Source: Epiperipatus broadwayi (taxonomy: Eukaryota; Onychophora; Udeonychophora; Euonychophora; Peripatidae). Taken from it: a stretch of DNA of 64,000 nt. How positions within the stretch are numbered: the stretch's first letter is position 1; the number at the start of each line of letters is the position of its first letter. This document shows, piece after piece, positions 1 through 12,122 of this stretch. Location: positions 15,812,935 through 15,876,934 of the forward strand of contig JAQFVV010012402.1 in NCBI GenBank assembly GCA_028023455.1. Reading direction: 5' to 3'. Position numbers and translations under genes: made by a program. The notes beneath the pieces were generated by a model. The model was not told the DNA's origin. It made no database searches and worked only from the letters and a program-made list of their open reading frames with translations.

Positions 1-371
1 AAGAATATGATGGAGGCCCAGAATCACTAATGTAGCATCATTTAGAAGATGGAAGACTAGAACTGAACTTCATAGCTAGTTAATTCCCATTGAAGGAACC
101 AAACAGTGATTTAGTGTCACATAAAAGCCATCACAGGTCTCAATTATCATATTAATTATCATTTTGGTAAACATAAGGGTTTTTTTTTATGTAAAATGTA
201 TTGTTATTAAGTTATACCATCTATGTTGAAAGTTGTTATATTTAATCTAGTTAGAAATCAAATATCTAATCAAATCAAATGTTATCTGTAATCTTTATTT
301 TAAGTTATGGGTTCATACTCTAGTATGAGCAATGATTGTTTGATAGCATAGTCATAGCATAGATTCAGACA
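1..371 (+). repeat. 5' LTR (left-truncated) of the gypsy-type element
   Basis: Aligned by eye with about 4110-4497. The shared right boundary is TTCAGACA here and GCAGACA at 4491-4497. The many substitutions between the copies indicate an old insertion. The left end lies outside the window. Confidence 0.6.
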
Positions 372-1029
372 CAATTATAGTCATGATAAAATCTGGCACA
401 AACTTAGACCACATGGCACAAATATCCAGCAGAGTTGGAAAGTGAACTGTATGTAGTTGGTAAAATGACAGTAGCACCTTTAGGAATCAAATTTGATTTA
501 ACACTCACCCAAAGTGTATATTTAACAAAGTGTATAGAAAAATATATCATTGTCAATAAAATTATGTGAATAAAATTGCTATATTATTACTTTTTAGTGG
601 CATAAAAATAATAGAGGTTGCAAACATCTATGCAGACTTGATGCAATCAAATGATTGAAGAATTATTTTATCCCTGAGCTATCATAACATATATATTGCC
701 TGAATTTTGGCAATGATATCAAGTGAGGTGAAGTGGGGAAAATTGCAAAGATTATAATACTGGCTGAGGAAATTAGCAAAAATTATATGTAGAGGGATAT
801 TTGGAAGAAGCATTGCCAAAACAGATTTTGTGGAGGAAAGGCCAATGACAGACTTTGACAACAATTATGAGCTATCATCAACCTGTCATATAAAGAGGTT
901 TTGCATTCAAATTAGTACTAAATAATGCCAAGGAGTTTCAACAATAAAACATGAAAGGATACAAACATCAAACATTCTTAACACAAGTAATGCTGAAATA
1001 TCGCAAAAAGAAAATTTAAACGCTACCAC

Positions 1030-3260
1030 TGAGAAAAGCTTGGAAATATGGCACATGAATACAATTGTAAAAGTGCAAAGTGCAACCACTGTTATAAGTT
1101 TGGTAACCTAGAAAAGTCTGTCATTCAAAAATTAAAATATAAACAAAAAACGTACAGTGGGAAATGCTAGGAAATCAAAATGTGTTATTAAAATCTACAA
1201 GGCTGCTACTGATTATGCTATCAGAACATATCTGTAATAGCCCCATTGAAAGAAAGATGGACAGGAGAGCTGGTATCTATCACATCCAAGAGGAAGCAAA
1301 TGCAGATATAAAGATAAAGCTGCAAACAGAATCTCTATAAATTTTGTAGGTGTAGTTAAATAGCGATAGCATTAAATAACCATTGGAAAAGGCTAAATCT
1401 ATAGTTAGAAATAGCTTCTATAATAGGTAAAGAATAGTTTACTTCTAGGAAATAAAGTTTGCATGATTAATAAAGCTAACATGGAAAAAAAGAATGTGAG
1501 GTTAAATCCCCTCAATTATTAGGGTCTGAGCAACATAAAATAAATCTGACTCTAGTTGAAATAGAACTTTGTTGAAGTGGTAAGTACATCTACTCTAAGC
1601 TAAAAAAGTTATCATTTGCAAAGAAATCAAACTTTGAGGAAATTTTGGATATTTTAATAACAAAAGGTGTATTAATACTGGTTGAAAAGTCCAAATGGGC
1701 TAATCCTAAAGTGGTTATAAAAATCAGAAATATGAAATTTATGTATGCAGAGACTATAGGATAACAGTAAATAAGGGAATAGCTAAAAGTTAGTACAATG
1801 TCTCAAAAGTAAGGCAGATACTAGCTAGGTTGGATGAATCAAAATTTTTAACAGATCTAAACTTAAATGCTGTATTCCAGCAGGTGCTGGGACCGAAAGA
1901 TGCAGTAGCGCTTTTGACTATTACAACTCATAAAGGGTTGTTGAAATATAATCACCTTCCTTTTGAGATAACCATCATTTTTATAAGCAAAGATTGATAT
2001 CCTGTCAGAGGAGTTAGATGAAGTATTCCTTTATTTTACTGATATACTCATAACAGTTTAAGCCCAAAAAATACATTTAGGATGACAGAGTCAGGTTTCT
2101 AGGCCATGTCATTTCCACTGCATTGGACTGAACAAACATCTATAAATGTGAAAGTAAAACTTATGTAGCTATTGCCTCATATTAACTGCTTTAAAAAAAT
2201 TGAACATTGGAGTTAGGGAGACACACAGAAAAGTGCTTTTCATAAAACCAAAGTGTTAGCCTCAAGCAACCAACTAGTTCATTTTAATAATAATCTAGAT
2301 GAAACCTTAGCTACAAATGCAGCAGATTTTAGGATGGTAATGGTATTCAGTCATTTAATAGCAGTCATGTTGAGAACTTTGTCAAAGGCAAAAAAAAAAA
2401 CTATAGCCAATTCATTAAGAAGGCATTAGTAATAATCATGTCTATCAGTAAATCTTATCATTATATCTATGGTTGACCAATTAAAAATAATAACAGACTA
2501 TCACCTATTATTAGGAATTTTTCACAAATAAAAAGGAAACTCCAGATCATCTAAGTTCAAGAATAGTATGCTGATACAACTTGTTAGTAGAGTATGACTA
2601 CAAACTTAAATTTCAGAAGCACTCTCAAATTAAATATATAGACAAAAACAGTAAAATAGTAGGACCAATGAATACTTAAATTGGTAGACAGTAACACTAT
2701 TACTAGATGTACTAAGAAAAACAAACAGATACCATATGATAACTAGATTAGAGAAGGATGGTACAGCATACAACCTGCATATCTACATAAATGTTTATGA
2801 AGTGAACAGCAACAATTATCAACTATTAATGATTGTATAGTATTGTAAAATAAAGTATTAATTTCACCTAATAGATTTTCTCCCAGGATCATTGCAGCTA
2901 AAACTTTGGCACATAATTGTGTTTGGTGGTAGGCATTGTCAGAGATATTAAAAAACATATTAGAAAATGTAAACCATGTCAAATTGCAGCAAACATGCAA
3001 TCAAAGAAATACATAATGTGGCCAAAATCAGACAGACTGTGGAACCATGTACACATGGACTACTCAGGCCCTTTCAAAGGTCAAATCTTTCTGGTTTTAA
3101 TGGTAAGCAGAATATAAACTAGTGAAAAATATGAGTTTGTTGAAAACCAACCATACACAAATTAAGTGAAATCTTATGTCATGTATCACTGAAAGTTTTA
3201 GTGACAGATAATGATAACAGTTTTATTTCTGCTGAATTTGAAGCACTTTAGATGAATGGG
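1030..3260 (+). pseudogene. Degenerate gag-pol of the gypsy-type element
   Basis: Seen in translation, in shifting frames. A zinc knuckle remnant CNHCYKFGN lies near 1081. An RT start with KSKWANPKVVIK-like wording lies around 1680-1710. An RT palm piece with FLTDLNLNAVFQQ and TTHKGLLKYNHLPF lies at about 1845-1970. The YxDD box near 2029-2051 reads YFTDILI, so its first Asp is lost. An RNase H piece with TLSKAKK, then ALVIIMSISKSYHYIYG, lies at about 2290-2475. An integrase HHCC remnant and catalytic start lie at 2880-3117, ending in VHMDYSGPFKGQIFLVLM. A later integrase piece, VLVTDNDNSFISAEFEAL, lies at about 3195-3250. The 66-codon open stretch 2917-3117 is only the integrase part. No function is expected. 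Confidence 0.75.
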
Positions 3261-3839
3261 AAGTAAAACATGTTCATGCACTTTCTATTGTGGTAAAATC
3301 TGTGCAGCATTTGAAGTAGAACTTTATTTTCTACTGTAATATAATAGCATTCAAAAAGCTATAAATGTCACATCACTACACCAATGCATTACACTATCTA
3401 CTGATACTAGGAAATTTCTTACAGAAATACTTCAGAAAAACAAGAAAAAAATATAATACTACTGGAAAAAGAATTTGGTTATGTATGTAAGTTATAAATG
3501 GAGGGGAAAATAATTAATTTTGAATCAAATAATGGAGATACAAACAAAATCTAGTACATGTTTCCATCAGCATACATACCTAATACAAAAAAAAGTAGAT
3601 GGATGAAGGTACTGAGCATGACCACAAAACCCTTGACATTGTATCACCCAGAACAGAGGTGATAGTAATGGACAGAAATTGTTCATTTTTCCAAATGAAT
3701 AAATTTGAGAAGACAACTGAAGATGCAGTTGACTCAAAGATACTGCAACAACAAATGGAGGCTTCAGATTCCTCAGAAAAAAATAATCAGTACTGAAATT
3801 GTTTATCACCTGCACATACACACACACACCCTCTCTCTG

Positions 3840-4497
3840 CAGTGTGTGAATGCAATGGTGTATACATAAGAAAAATAGTAGTACAAAAATGTGGTAGAGA
3901 TAAATAAAATAGTATACATTAGTTATTATACATAAGAATTTAAGTGTTATAATTTCATTGTGTAATTGGCTTATCTATTAACATAAACTGCAAGGAGATA
4001 ATAGAAAATAACAAATGAAATCTGCATTCCCAATGATAGTTAACTAAAAATAATAACTGCAAATTACTCCAGAGAACAATAGATCAGAACAGTTAAAAGG
4101 TGAATCAACTTCAAGAATGTGATGGAGACCCAGCATTGCTGTTGATGAAGCATCACCTAGAAGATGAAAAGCAAGAATTGATCTTCATATCTAATTAATC
4201 CCCATTGGAGGTTACAAAGTGGAATCTATGATACTTAAAAATTAACACAATCCTAGTTATCATTTTGCTAAGCCTAAATTTTTTTGTTTATATATAAAAT
4301 CTATTGTTATTAATTTTTACATATTAATAAACAATTAAATGTTAATTGTCTATATAGAAAGTAGTTACATTTAATCTAATTAACAGCTAAATATTTAATC
4401 AAAACTACTCTGATCTATTAAGAATTTGTATTCTGGTATTAGCAGCCATGATTGTTTGAAAGCAATAGTATCACATATAGATATAATATTGCAGACA
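3840..4497 (+). repeat. 3' LTR of the gypsy-type element
   Basis: The segment from about 4110 matches the first 371 bases of the window. The left boundary is uncertain: it may begin near TGTGTGAATGC after the CA/CT-rich tract at 3815-3845. Copies differ by many substitutions and small indels. Confidence 0.55.
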
Positions 4498-7172
4498 TAT
4501 ATATTATTTTATACAAGTATGCATATGTTGTCACATGGATAAAAATTATATCTCACATACACATAGGTATAGATGATTATGAAGATCAAATAAACAGAAA
4601 ATAAACTTCTTTATTTAACACACAAAAAAATAATAATAAATTCGATCAACTATATATATACACACATGGACTCAAATAAGCAGTTCAAGAAATTCCAAAC
4701 TAATCTAAATATTTTATACATGAATTATTATAATTATATATTAATCGATTTACATGAATATAAATACTAGGATTCTTTGAATAATGAATTTACCATAATA
4801 TTTTCACTCACATTAATTTAAATAATTAACCTTCAATAACTGTATTTGATGCATCCCAATAACTTACAGTACTCTGTCTATTTATGACACTAAATATCAT
4901 ACAAAGTTCAATATCTATAGAGAACTGGAAAGGATTATTATAAATAATTTATCTTTAACAAATGGTAAATCAGAAAGAAAGTCTGAAAGAGAAAAAAAGG
5001 CATATGTTAAAAAAAAATCTCTCTCCTGTCTTGAAATTCCAATCTTAAGATAAATATAATAAATTTAAGATTAATACATGCATTGTACTATTTATAACTA
5101 ATCCTAATCAAATTATTACTATGTATAATAAAGTATATTCAAAATTTTACTGATGTTTAAATAAAATATTTGAAATAGTCTCACATATATTTGCAATGTA
5201 AGTATGACTTGTTCATGATATGTCTGACCATACTCATATTTTTTTTTTCAAATTTCTAAATTTTATCCAAGATAATATCCAATTTTGGCCTAGTTATTTA
5301 CACACCCTATAAATGTTTCAAAGATTCGTCTTTGTCTAGAAACTAAGACATTCACGATCAGATCCTAAATCTCTTAGAGACAAAACCACTTTTCATTACT
5401 TTGAGGCAGTTGACCATATGCCCAATGGTTATTGGATACACAATTGGGAACTATGTTAAATAATGTCACAACTATCTGTAGAGCTCTGTTTCCTGTGCTC
5501 CACTGCTACATTCCATAGGTGGGGCAGGGTGGCATCTGCTTCAGATACCAAATTTAAATAGACCCTAAAATGAGACATTACATTAAATCTATATGGTTGT
5601 ATGAGATAAAGTCTATAGCTGAAGGGTGCTTGAAAGTCTTTGTTCAAATCCTCCACAATTACATTATATATATATACACACACAACTATTTTTATTTAAT
5701 ACCATATCTTTCTATTGCATACATTGTTTTATTTAATAGACTATTTTAAACAAGCCTTTTTAATAATTTTAAAAAGCACATCTTTTTTAAAGGCTTGCAT
5801 CAGTTTGCCAAAATTGATTTCTAGACCTTATTGGTTTTTTTTTGTTTTTTTTTTACTGTTCTCCATTAATCGCAAACCACAAAGCCATATTTATTTTTAA
5901 TTAAGTAAATTAAAAAAATTAATTAATGGTACCTTGTATAAATTTATTGCAAAACTTTACTTCTAATAATTTAAATTATATGTCTTAATTTTTTTTAATT
6001 GACTTATATTAGCTTATTTCTATGTCAATTGACATTTATTATCTTTTTCTATCAAGAAATATGATTGTTGTGGATGTATCTTAAACAGTATTTTATCTGA
6101 ACCATAATAAAATATTTTCAATAGTAGTCTAATACTTCAATATTTAAACAATTTATTACAATAATATGAAGATTATATAATTATGGTATCATTGTTTTAA
6201 AATGGTGGAATAGTTTCTACTAGAGAAGCTACATAGAAGAGTTATTTAGCCTCTAATATCACACATTCGTATATACCTTATATGTATAATTTTTGTTAGA
6301 ATTTTATTGCTTATTTGAATTAATTACAGATTATAGGTATGTTACTTTTTTTTTACTTATACTATTTAACTCTAGAAGACTCACAATATGAATACATTGT
6401 AGCAAAAACAAATTATGTTTATAAAAGTTTAATAATTGCTGCATGTGGATACTGACATGTTGTAAAAAGTTGTCATTTCAATATATATGAGTGTTACTAA
6501 ATTAGACAAAAAAGAGAACATAATTAATAAAGACATATGTATGCATGGAATTTCAAAAAAAAAAAGTATTGTTTGCGAATTATGACGAAATTTACTTTTA
6601 TCAAGATATGGTGCTTTCCCCATTAGCAATATAATTTAAGGGACTATCTGGATAAGAATTTCTCAAACCAATGGATTGCATAAAGAGGCAGTGTTGAATA
6701 TATTCTTTACTATCCAGATTTAACACAAATGAATTTTGTTTTTATTTGAACTTTTAAATGATAAAATTTATGCCATAAGGCCCGACAGAATATCAAGAGA
6801 TGTCTTAGTTGAAGTATGTACTTTGATTTTCCAACAAAGTTGACGATGTCTGAGATGCAACAAAAGATAATCTGAAGTATCTCCTCCCGCGCAATATATA
6901 TTATATAGGAAATAAAAGCTCATGTTTTGTTTATAAGCTGTGCATACTTTTCAGCACTCTCTCTCACACACACACACACATATATATAATATAGATGCTT
7001 TTTATATATAGTACACATATACAAACAAAAAATAAAATAGAAATTCATTTAACACTATAATACTATTTAAAACAATAAAATTTAATTAAAATTATTATAC
7101 ACCCAAGGTTTAATCTATTAATAAATAGACCTTCTCAAGAGAAATTCAACTAAACATATAACACATATATAT
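4498..7172. other. AT-rich non-coding stretch with low-copy repeat scraps
   Basis: No gene is supported; the short open frames here have no recognisable composition or motif. A tRNA-like SINE scrap may lie at 5570-5670. It shares GAAAGTCT(T/G)(T/A)GTTCAAA(T/C)CC and a following ATTACAT with 54030-54090. Short (CA)n/(TA)n runs occur at 5660-5685 and 6960-6985. Confidence 0.4.
5570..5672 (+). repeat. tRNA-derived SINE-like scrap (family shared with 53.97 kb)
   Basis: The segment ends in a box-B-like TTTGTTCAAATCCTCC followed by ATTACATTATA. The same arrangement recurs at 54030-54090. The A-box region is decayed. A functional tRNA is excluded because no cloverleaf can be drawn. Confidence 0.35.
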
Positions 7173-7274
7173 ATGATCAATAGATGGCGTTTTACCAATA
7201 CCACCGAGCAAAGCATATATTTGTTTACATAAATGACAAAAGAGTCAGAATTCACTATCTCTTTCTTTTGCCCA

Positions 7275-7321
7275 CCCTCAGATCAGCTGATTTCAAGCTA
7301 ATTTGCTATCATCAGTGAAGG
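7275..7321 (-). ncRNA. Type I hammerhead ribozyme candidate, left arm of family C
   Basis: Read on minus, 5' to 3': stem I strand CCTTCA (plus 7316-7321), core CTGATGA (7309-7315), stem II region of 14 nt (7295-7308), GAAA (7291-7294), stem III TCAGCTGA (7283-7290), then UC (7281-7282) and the other stem I strand TGAGGG (7275-7280). CCTTCA/TGAGGG gives 6 pairs, one of them U-G. Stem II pairs AGC with GCU but opens with a U-U mismatch at the first position. Stem III pairs A-U, U-A, C-G. All invariant core bases are present. Activity is inferred from sequence alone. Confidence 0.6.
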
Positions 7322-7808
7322 ATAGAGCTAGAAACTAGATCTAAACACTGACTCCAAGTGTTTATGCAAAAAGTTTCTATCAGTTTGCAAGCATGAATTT
7401 TTCAGACCGGTAAAGTCTTCAAACCCAGCCTAACAAGCCAGATAGCTATATGGGTCTGATCTCAGTTCAGTTAGTCAAAGCCTCTGCAATATATATCATT
7501 GCAAAAACCTTTAAAGGTACATTTATGAAAAACAAAAACAAGTTATAATCACGTAACAATATTGCTTGTATTTATGATCAATAGATGGCGTTTTTCATAA
7601 ATGTATCTTTAAAGGTTTTTGCAATGATATATATTGCAGAGGCTTTGACTATGTGGTAAACTGAACTGAGATCAGACCCATATAGCTATCTGGCTTGTTA
7701 GGCTGGTTTGAAGACTTTACCGGTCTGAAAAATTCATGCTTGCAAACTGATAAAAACTTTTTGCATAAACACTTGGAGTCAGTGTTTAGATCTAGTTTCT
7801 AGCTCTAT

Positions 7809-7855
7809 CCTTCACTGATGATAGAAAATTAGCTTGAAATCAGCTGATCTGAGGG
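7809..7855 (+). ncRNA. Hammerhead ribozyme candidate, right arm of family C
   Basis: Mirror copy of the core in the left arm: CCTTCA 7809-7814, CTGATGA 7815-7821, stem II 7822-7835, GAAA 7836-7839, stem III 7840-7847, UC 7848-7849, TGAGGG 7850-7855. One C-to-A change in stem II leaves only two Watson-Crick pairs there, so this copy is probably weaker than the left one. Confidence 0.5.
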
Positions 7856-8316
7856 TGGGCAAAAGAAAGAGATAGTGAATTCTGACTCTTTTGTCGTTTA
7901 TGTAAACAAATATATGCTTTGTTCGGTGGTTTTGGTAAAATGCCATCTATTGATCATAAATACAAGCGATATCAAGTTACGTGATTATAACTTGTTTTTG
8001 TTTTTCATATATATATAACATAAATAAAATGTTCATTAATTAAAACACAATTGTAATTATAATAATTATTTTTATTATAATTATATATATATACAAAACA
8101 AAATAGTCTTTCCATCATTCTCTTTAAACCAACTTCCTTTCACATCAAAGGATGTTTTCATGAGATTGATGACATCAGATTCAAAAAATTTTATCATTAA
8201 AGTTTCTTTTACTCTTCTTTTCAATTCACTTTTTCATAAAAGATAATCTCTACATTGTCAAATAATATTTTATGACCTATATTCAGTTCATGAATATACA
8301 AAAATGAGTTATTACA

Positions 8317-8555
8317 ATAGAATGACAGCCTGTTAAGCTAATTGCGCAGACGCTGTGAGAATGTTATTAATAAATGAATACCTTCGTTACAACTACTTTA
8401 GATTTGCTCATATATAAACATTTGAGTCGTAAGAGTAAGAGGATTCCTTTTTACTCTTATACAAATACTATATCATGTGGTTGTTCGAAGGTATTCATTT
8501 ATTAATAACATTCTCACAGCGTCTGCGCAATTAGCTTAACAGGCTGTCATTCTAT
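8317..8555. mobile_element. Foldback MITE with ~70-bp inverted ends
   Basis: The left end ATAGAATGACAGCCTG and following sequence through AATAAATGAATACCTTCG is repeated inverted at about 8485-8555 with almost no change, around a centre of roughly 100 bp. Related single-arm copies lie at 13695-13790, 31980-32175 and 32285-32486; all share GCAAA/GCAGACGC--TGNGAGTGTTA and AATAAATGAATACC. There is no ORF, so movement would need an unseen transposase. Confidence 0.7.
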
Positions 8556-9369
8556 CGTAATTATAATCGCACGCAAGACGTTATAAAATAAATGCTTATT
8601 TATGTATAAAAATGAGTTATGATATTTATTTTTAACTCTACTCTTATGAACTTTGACTCTTTCATTAAAACTTAATTTACTCTGACCTATATAAATTTTA
8701 TGACAACTCTAAGATATTTTATAAACTACCCCAGGAATAGATTTGCAATCAATTGATTGTTTTGATTTTCTAAGCTGAGAGAGTTTATTTCAATTAATGC
8801 ATAGGTTTAGATACCTTGAACAGAGAGAGATGTTATCTTATATGAATATTTCTTTTCTCCGAGGAGTGTGTATATAATTAAAAATAAAATTTTCACAATT
8901 GCTTAATACAATATGCACCCACTTATCTATTGATACTTTGACTTTGCTTTGATAGATTTGATGTGCAAAAGATATTGAACATAATTGGTCACAATTCTTT
9001 ACAATTTAGTTGAAGATCCAATTTTGTATTGTTACACAATTGTTGACCCAAAAGAAGGCCTGATACTACATCATAATATATTTAAAAAAAATAAGACTAA
9101 ACATAATATCAAAATCAATAATTAAAAAATTTAAAGAATAAAAAGTAATTAGATTTATAAGAAAGTTTATTAAAATATTTTTCAATTAATTATTATACTC
9201 TTTTATTTAGCTTACTCTGTTTATCTGGATCAAATTTTATAATTCAATTTTCAGTCTAATTGAAACATTACATACATATATATTTCGAATGGTAATACAT
9301 TTTTAAAAGAATTTTAAAATAATTTTAGTCAAAAAGTCACAATAAAATTAATTTTTAATTTTGATGTTT

Positions 9370-10201
9370 ATGATGTGATGTGATGTGATGTACTGTAGCT
9401 TCTCCTTAAATGGAGTCAATAATCTCTCAACAATATGCCCAGAGAAACCTGTTAGATTATTTTCCATTCCCCAGTCTAAATTTTCCCATATTCTGCTCCA
9501 TCCCATTTCCACAACATAATCTTTGTCAACTCTACAGCCTTTATATCTAAATCCCCCTTATCTTTTTTCAAACCCAGCATAAAAACCAATAATCAACTTT
9601 CTGTGTAATCACTTTTTTCATATTTATTTTTCCACAACTTCATTATACGTGTCCTTTCTGTTTTCAAGCATTTACATTCAATTAACAAATGCCTAATATT
9701 TTCTATTCCTTCCTTACATAATTTACAGACTAAATCACCCATATTTTTCCATTTCCATGTATATTCTCTTGTTGCCAAAGATCCTGTTTGAGCCATAAAC
9801 AATAAACTACTTTCCTTACTATTATCATAAATTAACTCAACCTAATATTCTGTTTATTTCTATATATATTTAAACTCTTTTTACTCTTCATACTAGTTCT
9901 CCATCTCTCTAACTCCCTAGTCTTTATTAATAAATTTATTCTTTTATCCCATTCCTTACTACTATAACACTCAACAATCCTCCTAACACAATCATCCCAC
10001 CTTTTATACAAGTATACCGAGATAAATTCTTTATCCAAATCTTTTGCATACCACATTACCTTTCTCACCCATCTTGTTACCTGCCCTTTACTCATAACCC
10101 AATTAAATTCTATTTTAGCTATTCTTTTATTATCCATAAACTGCAATCTTCCAAACATTTTCATTTTACTTTTTGCATCTCTCATATGAAAACTTGACCA
10201 C
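9370..10201 (-). mobile_element. LINE-B 3' fragment, 5'-truncated
   Basis: On minus this matches the 3' part of the copy at 60.3-63.1 kb, ending in the same tail of ATCAC pentamers (9370-9392 here; 63062-63079 there). Truncation at about 10201 falls inside the region encoding WSSFYMTDAKSK in the other copy. Two open pieces remain: 9832-10185 and 9593-9802. The second keeps a C-x2-C...H-x5-C motif (CKLCKEG-IENIRHLLIEC), a zinc-binding signature common at the C-terminus of non-LTR RT proteins. 5' truncation is typical of target-primed insertion. Confidence 0.85.
9832..10185 (-). pseudogene. LINE-B RT protein, C-terminal fragment
   Basis: The 117-residue open stretch contains SKMKMFGRLQFMD, then VMSKGQVTRWVRKVM and KEFISVYLYKRWD, which are near-identical to residues encoded at 62260-62460. 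It lies downstream of the RT domain, in the thumb/connection region. It has no palm motifs and is a dead fragment, broken from the zinc-knuckle piece at 9593-9802 by a stop and frameshift. Confidence 0.8.
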
Positions 10202-11849
10202 TTTTTGTAATTTTAAACTGAATGATGAATTGAAAATGAATTTCAATAAGTCAGTATTACATACATAAAGTAAAAAGTAAAAAATAAAAAATATATTTTT
10301 AAAAAAATAAAATAAAAATGTGACTTTAAAAATTAATGAATCATATTCCCAAAAATTTATTTAAATAAACTAGCAAATGATGTCCATTTTCTAGTATCGA
10401 TATCAATGATATTTATTTTAATCCGATGAATAGATTGGCGTAGATATGGAAAGTGGGTGTTATTTGCAAATTTATTTAAGTGATATTTTTGGGAATCTGA
10501 TTCATAAATTATTGGAGTAATGGTTTTATTTAGAAAAAGTTATTTTTTACTTTTTAATGCATTTATGTGAATAAAAGATTTCTTTAAAAAAAATTTTTTA
10601 TACAGAAAAACTAGATAAGGTTAATTTATATATAAAAAAAATTTATGTGGTGATGTGTTATATGCAAAAAAGCATTTTTTTTTCTATAACATGTTGATAT
10701 TTATAAGAATCTATAAGCTTTCTTAACTTTATTAAAAATGACAAAATAAAGCATTTATTTATTACAACTTTTGGAACTATTGGATAAATATTATACAACT
10801 ACTGCTTCCAGAAATTTCGCATGTTACCATATCTGTATGCATGAGTGGGATATAATTGTGGAGTCAAATTCATACAATATTATGAAGTTATGCTATTATT
10901 TTCCAGCAAAGCATGACAGAAATTCGAAATATTGGTAATAGCTCATACAATAATTTTGACTTGGAAGAGAGGGAAGGAACAATTTTTAAATTAAATCATA
11001 AAGTTATGCCAACTATGATATAACAGTAATACAGAGATATTTGCAATGGCTTTTCTAATATTTTCTCTTAAATTATACAATGCAGTAAATTTGTTGTTGC
11101 CATTCAAGCATTATTAAAAATATCTTTATTAAAATTATCAGGTCGTATGATAACAGCAATATTTTCATTTATCTCTTGTTTATAATATGCATATTTTATA
11201 TATATTAGAACTACTTTAATTTCAAAATGAAAAAAATCTATTGATAAATGTTGCATAACTGATTTTTATTAACAAAATAATTTAAAATTTATTATCCTTT
11301 TCGTTTTTGTTTATAATAAATTGATCGAAACATTTTTAATGTTGATTAAGGAAAAGGTCTATTACATGCATTTATTTTCATTAAATATATCTGTGTGCTT
11401 TCAGTATAGAAAATCAGATTTATAGCACTCGTGGGTGGACTGGATATTCTGCAGTATTTATTTGGATTTCTAAGTCTAATTGATAGAGAAATTATAATAA
11501 AGATAGACAGATCAAATCAGAAAAGATAGATCTAAATACAACAATTAAGTTCTTTATCTAACTTAAAAAATGGAAAGGAATAAAAATCCTTATGCTGCTC
11601 TTCCACAAGATAATAATCAAATAAATAATAAAAAATCTTTACAGCAGCTATATAAACAAATAATAATTTTATACATAAAAAGCTTTTTTCAGCACCTGCT
11701 TTGCTGCCCTTTTCAAATGTTACTAATCTATTTAACATTAATGAATCACCTGACATAAAACCACCCAGTGTCCAATAATAGAATTAAAACAAACAATAAT
11801 AATATAAATAATTAAAACAAATCAAAACCCTCATATATAATTTCAAATT
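10202..11849. other. AT-rich non-coding stretch
   Basis: No gene, RNA or clear repeat boundary seen. Poly-A/T runs are frequent. The small open frames on both strands at 11532-11758 overlap one another and show no recognisable motif. Confidence 0.4.
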
Positions 11850-12122
11850 TCAATCATCATAATCATAATTGTCAACAATTATTAATCCATTGCAAGAATG
11901 AAGATCTTTTCAAGTTCAATCCATCTTCCCTGATGTCTAGCCTCTCTTCTGCACATCACTCCTGCATGTTTTTTTTATTTTATCTATCCATTTCACATGT
12001 GGGCTATTTCTAGGTCTTTTACAATCTCTTCGAATCCAGTTTAAGATTTCAATTGATCATCTATTATCATCTCTTCTAGCAATATGTCCATCCCCAACTC
12101 CACTTCAGTCTTACAGATTATT
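11850..12122 (-). mobile_element. LINE-A (RTE-type) 3' fragment
   Basis: The minus strand matches the extreme 3' end of the 55.6-58.9 kb copy. It includes the region encoding KLKWSWAGHIARRDDNRW and the downstream RDCKR...H-RWMD segment, then a tail of ATGAT-like units near 11850-11880. It is 5'-truncated near 12122 and carries no palm domain. Confidence 0.8.

Larger units (their letters stand above)
1..4497 (+). mobile_element. Decayed Ty3/gypsy-type LTR retrotransposon
   Basis: Two diverged copies of one sequence flank a ruined gag-pol region. Positions 1-371 match about 4110-4497: both contain a GATGGAG-CCCAG-AT block, then TTAATTCCCATTG/TTAATCCCCATTGG, a TTATCATTTTG block, and ATGATTGTTTGA near the end. 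Between them, translated scraps appear in the order zinc knuckle, RT, RNase H, integrase, which is Ty3/gypsy order and fixes the plus orientation. Every domain is broken by stops and frameshifts, so it cannot encode enzymes. The 5' LTR probably begins left of the window. BEL or another Metaviridae-like lineage is possible, but the integrase wording resembles the K02A2.6-like gypsy group. Confidence 0.75.
7173..8006. mobile_element. Long foldback element with a hammerhead core in each arm (family C)
   Basis: Arms 7173-7531 and 7591-7957 are near-perfect reverse complements, both ending outwards in ATGATCAATAGATGGC(G/A). The spacer 7532-7590 repeats the outer end and is itself inverted at 7958-8006 (GATTATAACTTGTTTTTG). 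The structure is therefore two head-to-head copies of one unit of about 420 bp, the left one lacking its outer 50 bp. Each arm holds a hammerhead-like core: 7275-7321 on minus and 7809-7855 on plus. There is no coding capacity. The sense strand of the unit has a near-palindrome, TGAACTGAGATCAGA, about 140 nt upstream of the ribozyme. The same feature occurs in the 34-52 kb family, so the two are probably related. Confidence 0.75.

Noticed and set aside
3599-3796. 65-codon plus frame as a gene downstream of integrase
   Set aside because: It could be the decayed end of gypsy pol but has no recognisable residue pattern, so it is left unannotated as a separate gene.
11532-11758. Overlapping small frames on both strands as a gene
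   Set aside because: No motif, no splice context and no similarity to any other part of the window; expected by chance at this length.
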